Positions 24,401 to 36,339 are shown, numbered from the stretch's first letter. The stretch is 64,000 nt of DNA from Chinchilla lanigera (GCF_000276665.1 NW_004955446.1:10283638-10347637); one strand, 5' to 3'. Notes: a model not told the origin generated them from the letters alone. Numbers and translations: made by a program.

Positions 24401-26085
24401 ACTTGAATGTACACTCATCCTAGTAGCTTGGCTTTCTGGAACACAAGCTAAATGTATTAATATTTTTTTAAGTCAGAAAGAAACCAGAACAACTTTAATC
24501 TGATAAAAAAAAAAGAGGCAAGAAAACAATATAATTATGAAAAGCAACCAACGTCAAGCCAAAAGGCAACCCTTCTGGCCCACAGCAGGTGAGAAGACAG
24601 CCAAGGGCTGTGTGAGATAACTCCGCCTTTCCCTGCCCTTACACAGGCACAGGGCCGTGTTCCTTCATGTGCCTCAGCATTCACCAAGACCCAGGGGAGC
24701 AGGGTGAAAAGGCACCTTCTACAGGAAAATGATGAAAAGATGCTAATTTACTCGACTTTCCAGATTATGAAGAACAATTTTTCCAAATAAATTTGGTGTA
24801 TGATCCTCCTCCAAATGATTTAAGTCACCAAAATTGTTTCTAAAGTCTAATTTCAGTAACCCAATAGTATCAGAACAATCAGTGGTCTTACGATCTGCTC
24901 TTCCAGAGCATACAAAACAGCAGGGTCATGAGTACCACTATCCCAATCAACCAAGGCAGCGAGCAAGTGGCGCGCAGTTCAGTTCCTGGTTTATATTTTC
25001 TTACCAAAGGATTCCAGAGGATTGAATATATATTTAATGAAATAAAAATAGAAGGTGGGGAAAGCTAGCTAGCTGTAAGCCAGATATCACATATCAGATG
25101 GACGGCTTCTGTTTCTATAAATGGCCTTCAGAAAGGCAAGACAAGGAAAAGTTACAAAGGATTCTGGTTCTAGATTTTGTATACAAAACAGATGGCTTCC
25201 TGGCCAAAAGCAAAAGTAAATATCTTTTTTGAAAGATTAAGCTTGTCACTTAAACCACACAAAATATGTTACTTATAGCTGAAAAGGCACACAAGAGTAA
25301 GTGTTAGCATGATCGGCCCTGGGCTGTGCCTTGACCAGCACAGGGGTCCCCTCTTTTTCTGCCATTGGCCCAAGTCTTCAATGACCTATTCCAGCCCCAT
25401 TCTGCACCCCCCAGAATTTGTATCCCATCTGGTACTAGTGCTGTGATAATGAGGAGATAGACATATTCATAATTAAGACCTACGCACTCCAGCTGTTCCC
25501 TAGTTTGGGGACTTTCATGTCTTATAGAAAACTGAAGGCTCCCACTGAACATGACAGCAGATCCCTACATCGCCATTTAGTGAAAGCATATGCTAGGGTT
25601 CCATTGCCCCTGCACTTTCTGGCAGAAGGGCACCACCCTGCTGGCTAGACCTGAAGCAGGGAAGTGGGGGTTGACCCGCCTTTGTAACAGTGGTTCACTG
25701 CAGAAGTGGATATGTTGCTGTAATATTTTTGTCCATAATCTGGAGCACTTTCCAGTGTCTTTTTAGAAAGAGAACTAATACTTCTTCTCTGGTTATAAAG
25801 ACCAATTTTTTACATTAAAGGCAAAGTAAGCAAGTCATTATAGGCTATCAGAACAACCCAATATAAAGTAGTACACATTGGTGAGTTGGGGACATGATCT
25901 GTGTATCAGTGTGAGAAAGGCAGTCTTTCTTTCCTCTGGTAAACTGATCTTCTAGAAACTACTAAAGCTAGATAGTTTTTCAAGTCATAAACTCTATTTT
26001 GCTATCCCTCATTAACAATGAATATCCTCTCTGCCCCATTTCCTTAATTTCTTTCAGGATGGCAAATGGAGTGAAATAAAGATGT
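21451..26085. other. Long non-coding stretch, few recognisable repeats
   Basis: About 4.6 kb with no gene. There is an 18 bp tandem duplication (TTTTCTCAAAAGCTATA twice, 22867-22902) and a MIR-like fragment at 24160-24235. Patches of higher GC occur at 24555-24720 and 25310-25700. The stretch 21840-22030 resembles a diffuse ancient repeat. None of the open frames has a recognisable product. Confidence 0.4.
24160..24240 (-). mobile_element. MIR fragment
   Basis: CTAGGCACTTGGTTAGCACA, TATACACATAATGAGATACT and the following ACACTGATGTATGAAG match, at low identity, the antisense MIR order 'CAGGCACT...TACATGTATTAACTCATTTAATCC...CCTATGAGGTAG'. Confidence 0.4.
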
Positions 26086-26089
26086 CCTT

Positions 26090-26285
26090 AAGATCAGTAG
26101 AGCTCAAACTTTGCTGCATACCAGAATTACCTTGGTTCTTTCAAAAATCCCTAAATCAGGTTACATCTCACACATTACATCAGAAGTCCTGGGGGCTGGT
26201 GCAGAGGCAAAAAGAGTCTGTAAAGCTTGTAAGGTGACTGTAACAGGCAGCGCAGACAGAACCAATGCCTCAGGCACACGAGAAT
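26090..26285 (+). mobile_element. MER5A-like hAT-Charlie fragment
   Basis: The start AGAGCTCAAACTTTGCTGCA and the following CCAGAATTACCTTGG match the MER5A terminal inverted repeat region ('TTCTCAAACTTTGGTGTGCATCAGAATCACCTGG'). AAATCAGGTTACATCTCACA and AAGTCCTGGGGGCTGG occupy the place of the MER5A mid-part. This is a non-autonomous DNA transposon fossil. Its 3' end is abutted by an L1. Confidence 0.65.
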
Positions 26286-26309
26286 CTTTGGTCATATGTC
26301 TCACCTTCA

Positions 26310-27245
26310 GCCCTGAATATGCAAATAAATATATGAAAAAAAGTTCAACACCATCAGTCATTAGAGAAATGCCAATTTAAAAAAAAAAAACACTGAGATT
26401 CCAGCTCACCACTGAAAGAACGGCTATCACCAAGAAATCAACCAATAGCAAATGTTGGAGGGGATGTGGAGAAAAAGGAACCCTTCTCCACTCTTGGTGA
26501 GAGTGTAGAGTGGTGAAACCACTGTGGAAATCAGTGTGCAGATTCCTCAAAAAAGTAGGATCATGGGTCCCATTTGACCCAGTTATTCCCCTTCTGAATA
26601 TTCTTCCCAGAATTGGAAACATCACACCACAGTGATATATATTCACCCACATTTAAAGCACCACTATTTGTCATAGCTCAATCTTGGAAACAACCCAAAT
26701 GCCCATCAACTGAGGAATGGATAAAAAAGATGTGGCATTTTTATACAATGAATTATTACTCAGCTATAAAGAAAGATAAACTCGAGGCTTTTATAGGTAA
26801 ATGGATGCAACTAGAGACCATATTCATACGTGAAATAAATCAGACTTGCATGTGTAAACATCATATTGTCTCCCTAGTGTAAGAAACTGAAAGAGTAAAT
26901 AAAATACAAAAAGTACAATAGATATCGTGACAGGAAAAGAAACTGCTCAAAAGGAAAGAACAACTGGGATGGGGGAAAGAAAAAAATAAGGAGGGAAAAT
27001 ATATATACACATACAAGATAGCTAAGATAATTGTACTACTAATTTCTATTAGATTATTGAAAGAACATTTAGTGCTTATATTATTTGATCAATTTTACAT
27101 GCTTCTATCTGGTATTTAGAGCAACTACTTTGGAGATAACAGTATGCACTATAATAACCGCTGTTAATTTTCTACTATCTTGTTTTGAAAATCTGTATCA
27201 TTTTTGTTTGCTTTTTATTCTCTTTAAAATAGAAAAAGAAGAAAT
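26310..27245 (+). mobile_element. 5'-truncated L1, lineage A
   Basis: The copy starts within ORF2 just upstream of the Cys-rich region (26330-26500). It passes through HSWKQPKCPS-like coding and ends ORF2 with the residues CKHHIVSLV and a stop at 26880-26882. The 3' UTR (26883-27245) has a distinctive order: GTAAGAAACTGAAAGAGTAA, AACAACTGGGATGGGGGAAA, an AT-rich part, CACTATAATAACCGCTGTTA and a T-rich end before AAATAGAAAAAG. This copy is a good reference for the lineage A tails elsewhere in the window. Confidence 0.88.
26613..26882 (+). pseudogene. L1 ORF2 C-terminal remnant
   Basis: An 89-codon open stretch that encodes the last part of ORF2p. It contains FVIAQSWKQPKCPSTEEWIK and MWHFYTMNYYSAIKK, the equivalent of the conserved 'WNQPKCPTMxDWIKKMWHIYTMEYYAAIK' block, and ends HHIVSLV. 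It is a 3' fragment of a roughly 1,270-residue protein. The Cys-rich part just upstream is in another frame, so the copy is frameshifted. Confidence 0.85.
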
Positions 27246-27632
27246 TCAAAAATGATTAGATAAAATACAAGACAGTATATCTATCAAATGAAATATTATA
27301 TAAATTTCAAAATAAGAAGCCATATTTATAATCCATTGACTTGAAAAGATGACCATATGTTCCTAACATATTTTTGAAGAGCAGTTTGTAGAATAAATGC
27401 CATGTCGGTTTTGTTTTGAAAATTTGCTTATAGATGTATTAGCAAAGCAAAGTGGGAAAGCTGCCTTCTAAATTGTGCATCTCCGTTGGGACATGTGGCA
27501 AAGGGAAAAGAGGACTGAATTAACAACTGAAAAGCAATTACCACATTAACTTTACTTGTGCATTACTGAAACTTTTATAATTAATTTTATAGTCTAAAAT
27601 TTTAATAATATACTCTGTTAAGAGTAAGGCAG

Positions 27633-27726
27633 AGGGCCAGAGATATAGCTCAGTGGCACAGCACCTGCCTAGCAGATGCAAGGTCCTGAGTTTGATTCCT
27701 GGTAACCACCCCCCCAAAAAAAAAAG
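27633..27726 (+). mobile_element. ID-family SINE
   Basis: GGGCCAGAGATATAGCTCAG, CACAGCACCTGCCTAGCAGA and GTCCTGAGTTTGATTCCTGG give the ID body, followed by a C-rich to A-rich tail. Compared with the copy at 7485 it has an insertion in the anticodon-loop equivalent (AGCAGATGCAAGG). No clear target-site duplication was found. Confidence 0.85.
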
Positions 27727-27778
27727 AATAATGTAGAAAAACTTTCTCTCCTTGTTACCTTGCTTGGTGCCTCAGGGA

Positions 27779-27781
<3 letters not shown>

Positions 27782-27822
<41 letters not shown>

Positions 27823-27826
27823 CACC
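27782..27826. repeat. (CA)n microsatellite
   Basis: A 45 bp (AC)n tract with one interruption (CACGCACA) near 27815. Confidence 0.98.
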
Positions 27827-27829
27827 ATA

Positions 27830-30185
27830 AAGCATCAAAAGAATAGTTTTTCTTTTAAATCCAACAGTGATGATAATCAAGTATACCTTATTTAACTCTA
27901 GTTAGTTAGTTAAGGTTCCAAAACACAAGCACAAATAGGTCAGCTCTCACTGAATAGTATGGAGTAGACTCACTTAAGGTGGAAGGAGCCATAAGCCACT
28001 GTTAGGAGAAACAGGAGTTCAGGGTATCTAACTTTGCATACCAGGTAAAAATGCGCCGGCTCCACTAAAATCAAAAATGGAACAAGAAGAATCAAATTAG
28101 TACACTGGAATTCTGTCTGAAATATTTTCCTTCCTACTTAGTTACATTTAATTTTTGCTGAATAAGTACACGAATTAAGTATGTTTTATATTTTTTGATA
28201 CATCTTTTGTGAAGATTCATTTAAGGCAAAAGTACAGCCACAGAATGGGTGCTGTTCTACTTCTGTGAAGAGAATTCCAATGTACTAGAACAAAACCAAA
28301 GACAAAACAGAGATTTGCATTCATCCACTGCCATTTTCAACTTGGAATTATTCATGTTTGCCTGGCCCTGTGTGAGTCAGAGGCTGAACTCCAGGCACAG
28401 CAAGCAAGGCCACAGCATTTCCAGGGAGATTCTAGTGTGGGTCATGTAGAGGTCAGCAGACTGTCAGAAATCATACTCTTCCCTGGCCACCTCTTAAACA
28501 CCCTGAGAAGGTCTGTCTAGAAGGATTAGGGTCACTCCAATGCTTTATAAAACAATTCCACTTGCCTGTCTGTGACAGACATGGATGGGGGGTGAAGACA
28601 CCAAGCTCCCATCCCGATTATTAGATTTCTCACATAGGAAATATAATATGCTACCAGTTCCACCATGGAGAAAGGCAGGAAGTCATTTCCTCACTAATTT
28701 CAGCTTACTCAAGTCACCCAGTCTCTCATGGGCTTACTTTTTCCTTCTAATAATCAGGAACACTGATTTTCTATTTTTCCAATGAAGTTATTGTGTCTTG
28801 GCTCTGGAGACCTGTGAGGTCACTCAGTTCAGACTTCATGGAGGGCAGCACAGTACTGCAATTACGCGGTCCAAGACAGCTGGGCCAGGGAGAACTTTGC
28901 AGCCCCCCTCCTTAACCTCCTCTAGCTGGGGTTGGAAAGTTGCCTAGTGCGAGTGGAGCTCATTCTCCTCGTGTTCCCAGAAGATAATGGAAAATAGCTG
29001 GTAATTATGTGGGCTGAAATAATCAATTGGTGTAGCAACCAATTATCGTGTGAAAACTTGACTCATTATTTTATGCATCTAATAATCCTATAAAATTTTC
29101 AAAAAAATTTCTTTTCCTGATTTGTTTTCTTGTTTGAGATTGTGTTTACATTATACTCAATGTGGACATGGTCCAGCAACTAAGTGAAAACATAAATGTT
29201 ACTCATTTTTAAGTAAGCGAACACAGAATGTATTATTGGCAGTATTATTATTGTATTTACTCTAACTGTATAGGCCAAATAATTGAATCATGATGCTTCA
29301 GTTTTAGATACATTTGTCCTAAATTCTAATTGATTTGACTTTTACCATTAGTCTTCATAATGAAAACATTTTCAAGATTTGGAATAAGACAGTTTATAGG
29401 AATAATGATAATAGGGCAGCATGTACTTCCTTGGTCTGTTATTGCAATTGTTCTTCTTTATCCCTTTCTTATGATGTTTTGCCTAAGCTTTTCCTTAACC
29501 TCAATGATGTCATCTGAGTTACGTCTTACAGGGAAAGGAGAGCTCTATGTTTGTATAATGCTTCCTCCTAGGTATGGGGAAATATGTTTCAAACAACAGA
29601 ACTAAAACATTCAAAAAGGTCTAATGGATAGTTTGTCCAGCTGATTACCCAGTGAAGGATTTTCACCACCTATCACTGTAATGTCTGTTCTAGTTCTTGT
29701 CAGGCTGAAAGTTCAGTTTCAGGTGCAACATGTCTCTGCTTAAAATTTTAACTTATTGAATGCAAATGAGTGTGCCCTTTGCCTATCTGACTGATGGTAG
29801 GCTTGATTTTACAAATTAAACATATATATGTTTTTCCTTCCAGGTTAGAGATTATTTTCTTTAACAGAGAAAGGAAAGAGGAGAGAATGAACAAGGAAGG
29901 GAGGGAAGGAGTAATTCCGGTTTCTTTTTCCAATCTTATACCATGTCCAGGTCCAGAGATCTTGACAATCATTTATATTACTCTATGTTGGATACTTTTC
30001 TTTCTATTGCTTGTTTTTAAATTCATCTGAGTTTATCAGAGGGTCCTTTATGGAAATACATAGATTTTACTCATATGATCCTTTAATATTTATTGACTAC
30101 TGATTATGTGCTAAACATTATCCAAATTTCTTTAGATAAATTTCTCCTTTCCTCTCCACTTTGATGGTTTATAATACTGTTAAGT
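27830..30185. other. Unannotated non-coding DNA, candidate conserved patch
   Basis: No gene or classified repeat. The section 28790-29080 has higher GC than its surroundings, followed by a cluster of TAAT and CCAAT-type sites including the inverted pair AATTGGT/ACCAATT (29025-29031, 29038-29044). A GA-rich patch lies at 29870-29910. Confidence 0.4.
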
Positions 30186-30362
30186 GAATTTGAGGTATTT
30201 TTGGCTTTTTGGTTTTTTTGAGACAGGGTTTCACCACGCAGTTCAGGCTTGCCTTGAACTCACTATGTAGCCTAGGTTGGCCTCAATGTCATGCCAACCC
30301 TCCTTCCTCAGCCTCCCAAGTGCTGGGATTACAGACATGCACACCACGCTGGCTAGAATTTG
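30186..30362 (-). mobile_element. B1-family SINE
   Basis: The plus strand shows the reverse complement B1: GAGACAGGGTTTCACCACGC, CTATGTAGCCTAGGTTGGCC, CCTCAGCCTCCCAAGTGCTG and GGGATTACAGACATGCACAC. The T-rich tail lies at 30195-30219. A short direct repeat GAATTTG (30186-30192 and 30356-30362) flanks the element. Confidence 0.9.
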
Positions 30363-30439
30363 GTTTTCAATAATTCATTTCTTCTAAGTATCATTCTACG
30401 TTTGGACCCATGACTATAGAAAAATCCCTACCTTTAAAA

Positions 30440-30986
30440 ATGATTTCCATTTGCAAGAGATGTGTTGCCTTGTGTCCTTCCAGCCTTCCTTTATTGTGTT
30501 CTTTCTTTGTATTTTGGCTTACTCAACTGAGAGATACCATATGGTATTTAAATGTGTGTATCTAATTTCTTTCACTCAATGTTATATTTTCAGCTGTATC
30601 CATTTTCCTACAAATGTAGCAAATTTGTTCTTTTTGTAGCCAAGTACTATTGCATCATGTATAGCTACTATATTTTCTTTATCCAATTGCTTGTTGACTG
30701 ATATACAGGCTGCTTCCATGATTTACCTATAACGAATTGTACAGGAACCTAATAACCTCAATGAAAGTAAACATTATATGTCATAAACATGAGATAAGAT
30801 TAATAATACCAGCAAGAATGAAAAGAGGGAAAGGGAATTTACAGGAGGGAGGTAGGAGGAAAGGGAAACAGGATGAATAAAACAATTAAGCAGTATTATG
30901 TAGATGTCCCCACTCCCCAAGACAATTGTAAACTGCATGTACTGCAAACAAGTACTAATAAAATGTTTTTAAAGGAATGATTTCCA
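30440..30986 (+). mobile_element. Twin-primed L1 (lineage B) with target-site duplication
   Basis: From 30451 to about 30730 the sequence is the L1 ORF2 C-terminus and 3' UTR start in reverse: GAGAGATACCATATGG at 30529 is the reverse complement of the block at about 51394. From about 30735 to 30975 it is the direct 3' UTR (GGAACCTAATAACCTC, ACTCCCCAAGACAATTGTAA, AGTACTAATAAAATG), matching 51568-51770. The 11 bp repeat AATGATTTCCA is present at 30440-30450 and 30976-30986, bracketing the whole inverted plus direct unit. This is a textbook 5' inversion. Confidence 0.92.
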
Positions 30987-30989
30987 AAA

Positions 30990-32300
30990 CTCTAACATGC
31001 AGCCTTCACAGAATTATTTGCCTAAATTTTAACATGGTCAGGTCATTTTCTTTAGATTTCTGTGCCATCTATTTTATTAATTAGTTCCCCCTTGATGATA
31101 AAGATTAATAATTTCCTCCTCTTCTGTAAATTTTGCTGAAAGGATGTTGTATGTGGAACAGTTCAGATTTAATCAGCTGCTCTAATTTGAAAATACCAAT
31201 GTATTGTCAGTGTCTGAGCAGCAAAGAAATAACTCATTCGAAGCAATGCTGAAGGATGTGTAAGTGAAAATACTCTAAAGTTGTGAGTAGACTCCTACGG
31301 AAAGGGACTGTGAGATGAAGATTTTCTTGTACAAACTGTCTTGTGAAGTCCATGAGATCAACCCCTGTGGGGAGCTCTGGGGATGGAATGGCCCTTGAAA
31401 ATAGTGACTTTTTAAGAAAGAAAAAAACCTGAACCTTTCCGCCTTCCCTCCCAAACAGGCTCCTCACTGGAATCTTGCTGTCCCCCAGGTTTAGGCTGAG
31501 GACAATCCGCTCCCCTCACAGCTGTGGCCTGAGGGCTTGGGCACAGGTATGGACTGTGCATGGTGTACTGCACCATCCTCAAAGGCAAGGTGAGATAGAA
31601 AAATCAGTACAAACAGAAGTACAGAGTGGATCTAGATGGGCAGATTTAAAATTTCGAGTACATTCAGACTTTAGCTGATATTCTAGTTGCCAAAAATCTC
31701 TCATTTCTTCTATATTAAAGAACAAAGACATTTTACTTTCCCAAGTCTCTTTAGTTTAAATAAATTTTCTCAAGTACTATGTATCACCCCAAGTAAATAA
31801 AACAAATCTATATTGATTTGCTTGTGAGTTTTTCAAATGAGGGAAAAAAAAAATTAGAAAAATAACCCCAACCTGGATTTAGTTTTCATATTTAAAATGA
31901 GATTCAAGGGAGCAGTTATTTGCCATCAAAAAATAACTAAAATTTGTTTGTAATAAAACTTCTAAGTGATTGCTCAGTTTTGTATTCTGCTGGATACTGT
32001 AGACTAAAAGAAAGACATACATTTAAAAACAAGATAAACATAGAAGGTATGTTCTCCATGTATCCTCTACACAGATTCCAGTCACTTGGAAGTAGCTGGC
32101 ATTGCCTGGCAGATCACAGGAAAGCTCAGAAAGGTGAGAAATAGAAAATGAAATCCGTGCCTTGAAATTAACTATCTCTCAGAATTTCAGGTGCTCATAA
32201 TAAGACAATAATGTTATCAAGGAAGAGCACTTTAGAAAGAGACACTCTGTAAATTGTTCCATTTAAGTATCAACTATACAGTGTTATCTGTAGTTTCTTA
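30990..32300. other. Unannotated non-coding DNA
   Basis: No recognisable gene or repeat was seen. Only short open frames (77 codons or fewer) without motifs. Confidence 0.4.
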
Positions 32301-32304
32301 TAAA

Positions 32305-32525
32305 CATGAATCATGGCTCTGTCACTTACTGATCTGTGAGACTAGAGGGAAATTAGGAAACTTCTGTTTGCCTCAGTTTTCTCAGCTATATGTTGGAGAT
32401 AGTGGTTCCTACCTCATAGAATTGTAGAGAAAATTAAATGAAGCAGCATATGGAGAATGCTGAGCTAAGGCCTGCAACTATGAATATGGTTAATAAATAT
32501 TACTCATTATTCTTACTATCATTAG
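32305..32525 (+). mobile_element. MIR SINE, near full length
   Basis: The classic MIR order is clear: ATGGCTCTGTCACTTACTGA, GTTTGCCTCAGTTTTCTCAG, CTACCTCATAGAATTGTAGA, AAATTAAATGAAGCAGCATA and GGTTAATAAATATTACTC. This is an ancient mammalian tRNA-derived SINE in its standard orientation. Confidence 0.88.
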
Positions 32526-32529
32526 CCAA

Positions 32530-33565
32530 AAACTTGTTATCAAAGAGGGCAGTATCATTGGTACTCAGATGCAACCTATGTCTTCAAATATTGATTTAGT
32601 CCCGTAGTAAATCTCATCTTAGGAAAGTGGATAAACAAGAAGCTACTGATTAGAAAAATATGTCAGTAACTCCTTTTTAAAGTCGCTCCAACTTCTCATA
32701 AAAATCTTTCTAGACCCATAGAGAGAAGAATCTATTTGAAATACCTACATGAGTTTCTCATATGCATCTTTGATATGATGAATTCTTACAATTAGTCAGC
32801 AAGTTTGTTCCTCCTCTGTTCTTTTGTTTTTCATGAAATAATGTCTCTGTTCACCTAGTTCCTCATCCGGACTCTGCTATGACCTCTACTTCTTCTTTGG
32901 TCCACCCATCATAAATTTTGCTGATTATTTCCAGAAAATACATTTCACATATTACTACTTCTCTCCATGTATAACACTGACTCTTCAGTGGGCCATCATT
33001 ATTTCTTTCTGAGATTATTGCAATAACCTCCTAACTGGCCCAGAAATAGGAAGTTAGTGTTGTTATCCAAATTTTATATCTGCATCACAAGAACACATTT
33101 TGTAAAGTAAGTATATTCCAAGGTAATGTACAAAAGTATGCAATATACTAGCATTTTTGTTTTGACATGCTGTGCTCAATAAATTAATGTTGTTATTATG
33201 TCCTTGAGAAGACTCATCATACGGTTCTGAAATCTTTTGGTACAGAAGAAGAAAGCACAGACAGCACATTTGCAGTTCATTTGGAAATTTCCAAGGGTTT
33301 TATAATTATAGTGGAGGCTACATTTTTAGGGGAACTTCTGTAATTTAAATGTATCATATAATCTTGTTTGATTTATTGAAATTAAAGAAGGTCTTATGTC
33401 CTTAGGCATAAGTGATCTGAAGAAGTCTTTTGTTGGTTCTTTTTAAATAGAGAGCCTTTCCCCAGGAAATAACCACAAAATCATATCTTTAAAACTTTAT
33501 ATTTTGCCCACTAGAAAAATCTAACTGTCACAGAAAGTGGATGTTCTGTGTCATTAAAACCCAAG
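32530..33565. other. Unannotated non-coding DNA
   Basis: No recognisable gene or repeat between the MIR and the next ID element. Confidence 0.4.
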
Positions 33566-33570
33566 ATAGA

Positions 33571-33661
33571 GGGCCAGGTATACAGCTCAGTGGTGTAGCG
33601 TTTGCCTGGCAAGCGTAAGGTCCTGAGTTTGATTCCTGAGAGCAAAAAAAAAAAAAAAAAA
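33571..33661 (+). mobile_element. ID-family SINE
   Basis: GGGCCAGGTATACAGCTCAG and CTGGCAAGCGTAAGGTCCTG, then GAGTTTGATTCCTGAG and an uninterrupted A tail of about 19 bases. The long pure A tail suggests a relatively recent insertion. Confidence 0.9.
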
Positions 33662-33664
33662 ATT

Positions 33665-34490
33665 CACAGAAGTGAAAAGGAAAAAAGAAATTAGACATTA
33701 AAAGAAACAGTAATGTACATTTTCAAGGGGAAACTTTATAAGAAAGACCTTTATTTTTTACTGTAGGTCTTTAAATCACATATACATTCACTTTTCCTTT
33801 CAACAGAATTAAAATGCGAAGAGGATTATACCATATTGAAAATACACAGAACGATATTTTTTACTACAATAAAAAGAGTTTGGTTTATTGCTAATACCAA
33901 TGAGTTTGAGTGTTTATACCATGCAAATATTTTCCACTAAAACTGTTATTTTTTTCAGGGTCTCCTCACAATGTGATATTCATGTGTTTGTCGGGGAGCA
34001 ATGACCTGGCCCTGCACTTCACAGCCCATTCTAGATTATAAACTAATGTTAACAAAGCCCTACTGTGCACAGAGCACTCAGAAATGGGAAGGAAGAGAAG
34101 TGTTACCAGTCTTTGACTTTACGTGACTTAAATTCTGTGGGCAGAGATAGTACTTATCTTTCAAAGATGAATATAAAAGATAAATGAGCTAAACATCAGA
34201 GAAGCAGCAAGAGATAATAAGAACAAGCGTGGGAAATGAAAAAAGTCTAGAAAAATCTGGAGGATTTGTGGACCGCAAGAAAGAGTGGTGGAGGCATAGG
34301 CAGAGGATAATATGGTGCTTGCCTGGAGCAAACAAAGGAAAGAATTTCAAAAAGGAAAGCAAAAAGATGTGGTAGAGAACCTAAAGAACTGTAAGGCCTT
34401 GTGGACGAGGCTAAGAGATTTCAGACTTATTTTGGAGACCAGGTGAAAGCCTCAGGATGACTTGGACTAGAGAGGGACATATTCAAATCA
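33665..34490. other. Non-coding DNA, possible ancient repeat
   Basis: The part 34060-34480 has the purine-rich composition and phrases (AAGGCCTTGTGGACGAGGCT near 34394) of an old mammalian interspersed repeat. I could not name the family. Confidence 0.35.
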
Positions 34491-34497
34491 GTGACTT

Positions 34498-34672
34498 TCA
34501 GGAGATCTATATAGATTGTATTCCGTGACAACCACGGTTATTAACCCTTATCATTTTGTTCTAAAATCCTGAAACCCCGTGTCATTCTTATTGTTTTTGC
34601 TTTGTTTTGTTTTTGTCTATGTTGTTGATATTTTGCTATTGTTATTTTTTAAATTCTCTTTAAATTAAAAAG
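34498..34672 (+). mobile_element. L1 lineage A 3' tail fragment
   Basis: A short 5'-truncated piece of the lineage A 3' UTR. ACCACGGTTATTAACCC, GAAACCCCGTGTCATTCTTA and TTGTTTTTGCTTTGTTTTG match the order seen at 63340-63430. It ends in TTAAATTAAAAAG. Confidence 0.7.
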
Positions 34673-34674
34673 TG

Positions 34675-36335
34675 ATCTGTGTAAAATAGTTAAAAATAGA
34701 ACACTGTTTATAGCAAAACTGGGTCTAGAATGATGGAAATTAATATACCAATTCAGGTTCAAGATCCTTCCTTCATGGGCTGACTGTTATTAGAGTTCTT
34801 GCACTGACAGAATTCATACATTAATTTTTTTAATGGAGGTGTAACATGGCATTTTCTCTCACTTTTGTGAGTGAAGAAGATACATTGGAGAACTGGTCAC
34901 ATGACCAATGCATTCCACACACTGGCGTTCTAAACTAGCGTATTTCAAATGTGAATGTTTATATGCATTATTTGGGGTTCTTGTTAAAAGGCAAGTTCTG
35001 ATTTGTAAACTGTTAAAAACCCCAAGATTCTACTTTTTCACAAAATTCTGAGTGACTTAAGTGAAGTGACTGAAACCATAAGGGATCTGAACTAAAGATG
35101 GATAGGTTACATTTAGAGTGGGAAGGTTACAGCTTATATCTCCATTCCAGTTAGATTGACTGACATAGTTACCCACATGCTCATTGAAAAGCCACTCAGC
35201 CTGTTAACCAGAGGAAACAACCAGCATCAGTCATTACAGAGAGCTAAACTAAATGAATTGGTTATCTTTATGTCATCTTGGTCCAACAGATACATATATT
35301 AAAAAAAGAATCTCCATAATAACTTTATGAACTTGACACATAAAATATGCAGTCTCTCTCTTGCTTTGGGTTTCTCTATCTCTTGAATGCTTGATAACAC
35401 ACACACACAACTAACACACACACACAACTAACACACACACACTACACAATATATTCTTATTGATGTTCAATTTTTCCCCCTTTGGTCAAGAATTGATTTG
35501 TGTTCTATCAACAACCATCAACCTGGAATAAGTTGTTATGACGGCATTAAGTTATTTACTTACAGGTTTGTTTTAAGTATCATCTTGTCTACATTCTAAA
35601 TTTCAACTGAACTATAAATTAATATATAAAAGTCAAATACTTTATCCTGAAAGCTCTCCTGATGTCAGAAACAACAATAACTAGACAGAAAATATCAAAT
35701 AAGTTTTCCTTCCATCTAAATGCTAAATTTATATAGCTCAAAAGGTGAAAAATTATAAAAGTCATAAAATTATACAGCACTACTTATCAATGTGTACTTA
35801 TTCTTTATATGCAATGTCTTACTGCTGAGTTTAGGTCCAGAGCTAGCCTGCTCATCAAGAGCACAAAACATGGTGTATCTTTTCATCCCAAATTCCTTCA
35901 AAGGGGCTACTCAGCATGTGTAAAGACTTCTCTAATATTTGTTGATTTACAAGCTAGCAAAGCTAAACCTCTAAATTGTATATAGCCATGAGAAATTCTA
36001 ATTGCCTCACTACATCTTTAGTTTTTAAAAATTATCAAGTGTGGATTTTGTTCTTGCTGGAAAAAGTATGAGTAAATTTTATTTTTACATTGTGATAAAT
36101 TTTCTCCTTTCTCAGAAAATAGAGGTTAACTCAGAAACTGTAAAGCTCATGACTTTGGAAGATACGGTTCAGTCAATGCAATTCTGAGAGTCTCTGGCTG
36201 AGGTAGGTATTTTATACTTAATGACCCTCATAATCAGTCTATTGACAGTAACATTTGGAGAGTCTATGATTCCTCAGATATTTACTTGATTTTATACAAA
36301 ACAATACAGATGCTAATCTAGAATCGCTACTTTGC
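34675..36335. other. Unannotated non-coding DNA
   Basis: No gene. The only clear feature is the compound CA repeat at 35396-35446, listed separately. Confidence 0.4.
35396..35446. repeat. Compound (CA)n with CTAA spacers
   Basis: Two copies of a unit made of a short (AC)n run followed by AACTA, then a third (AC)n run. The spacing is regular, so it is a microsatellite expanded at a higher-order unit of about 18 bp. Confidence 0.9.
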
Positions 36336-36339
36336 AAAA

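Noticed and set aside
24555..24720. Possible exon in a GC-rich patch with GT/AG-like borders
   Set aside because: Stop codons interrupt all frames in a short distance, and the splice-like words are common by chance.
25304..25552. 82-codon minus-strand frame in a GC-raised segment
   Set aside because: No recognisable protein similarity and no start or splice context. A processed pseudogene was considered, but no poly(A) tail or target duplication was visible.
35396..35446. CRISPR-like regular spacing
   Set aside because: It is a compound CA microsatellite with short fixed spacers, in mammalian DNA.
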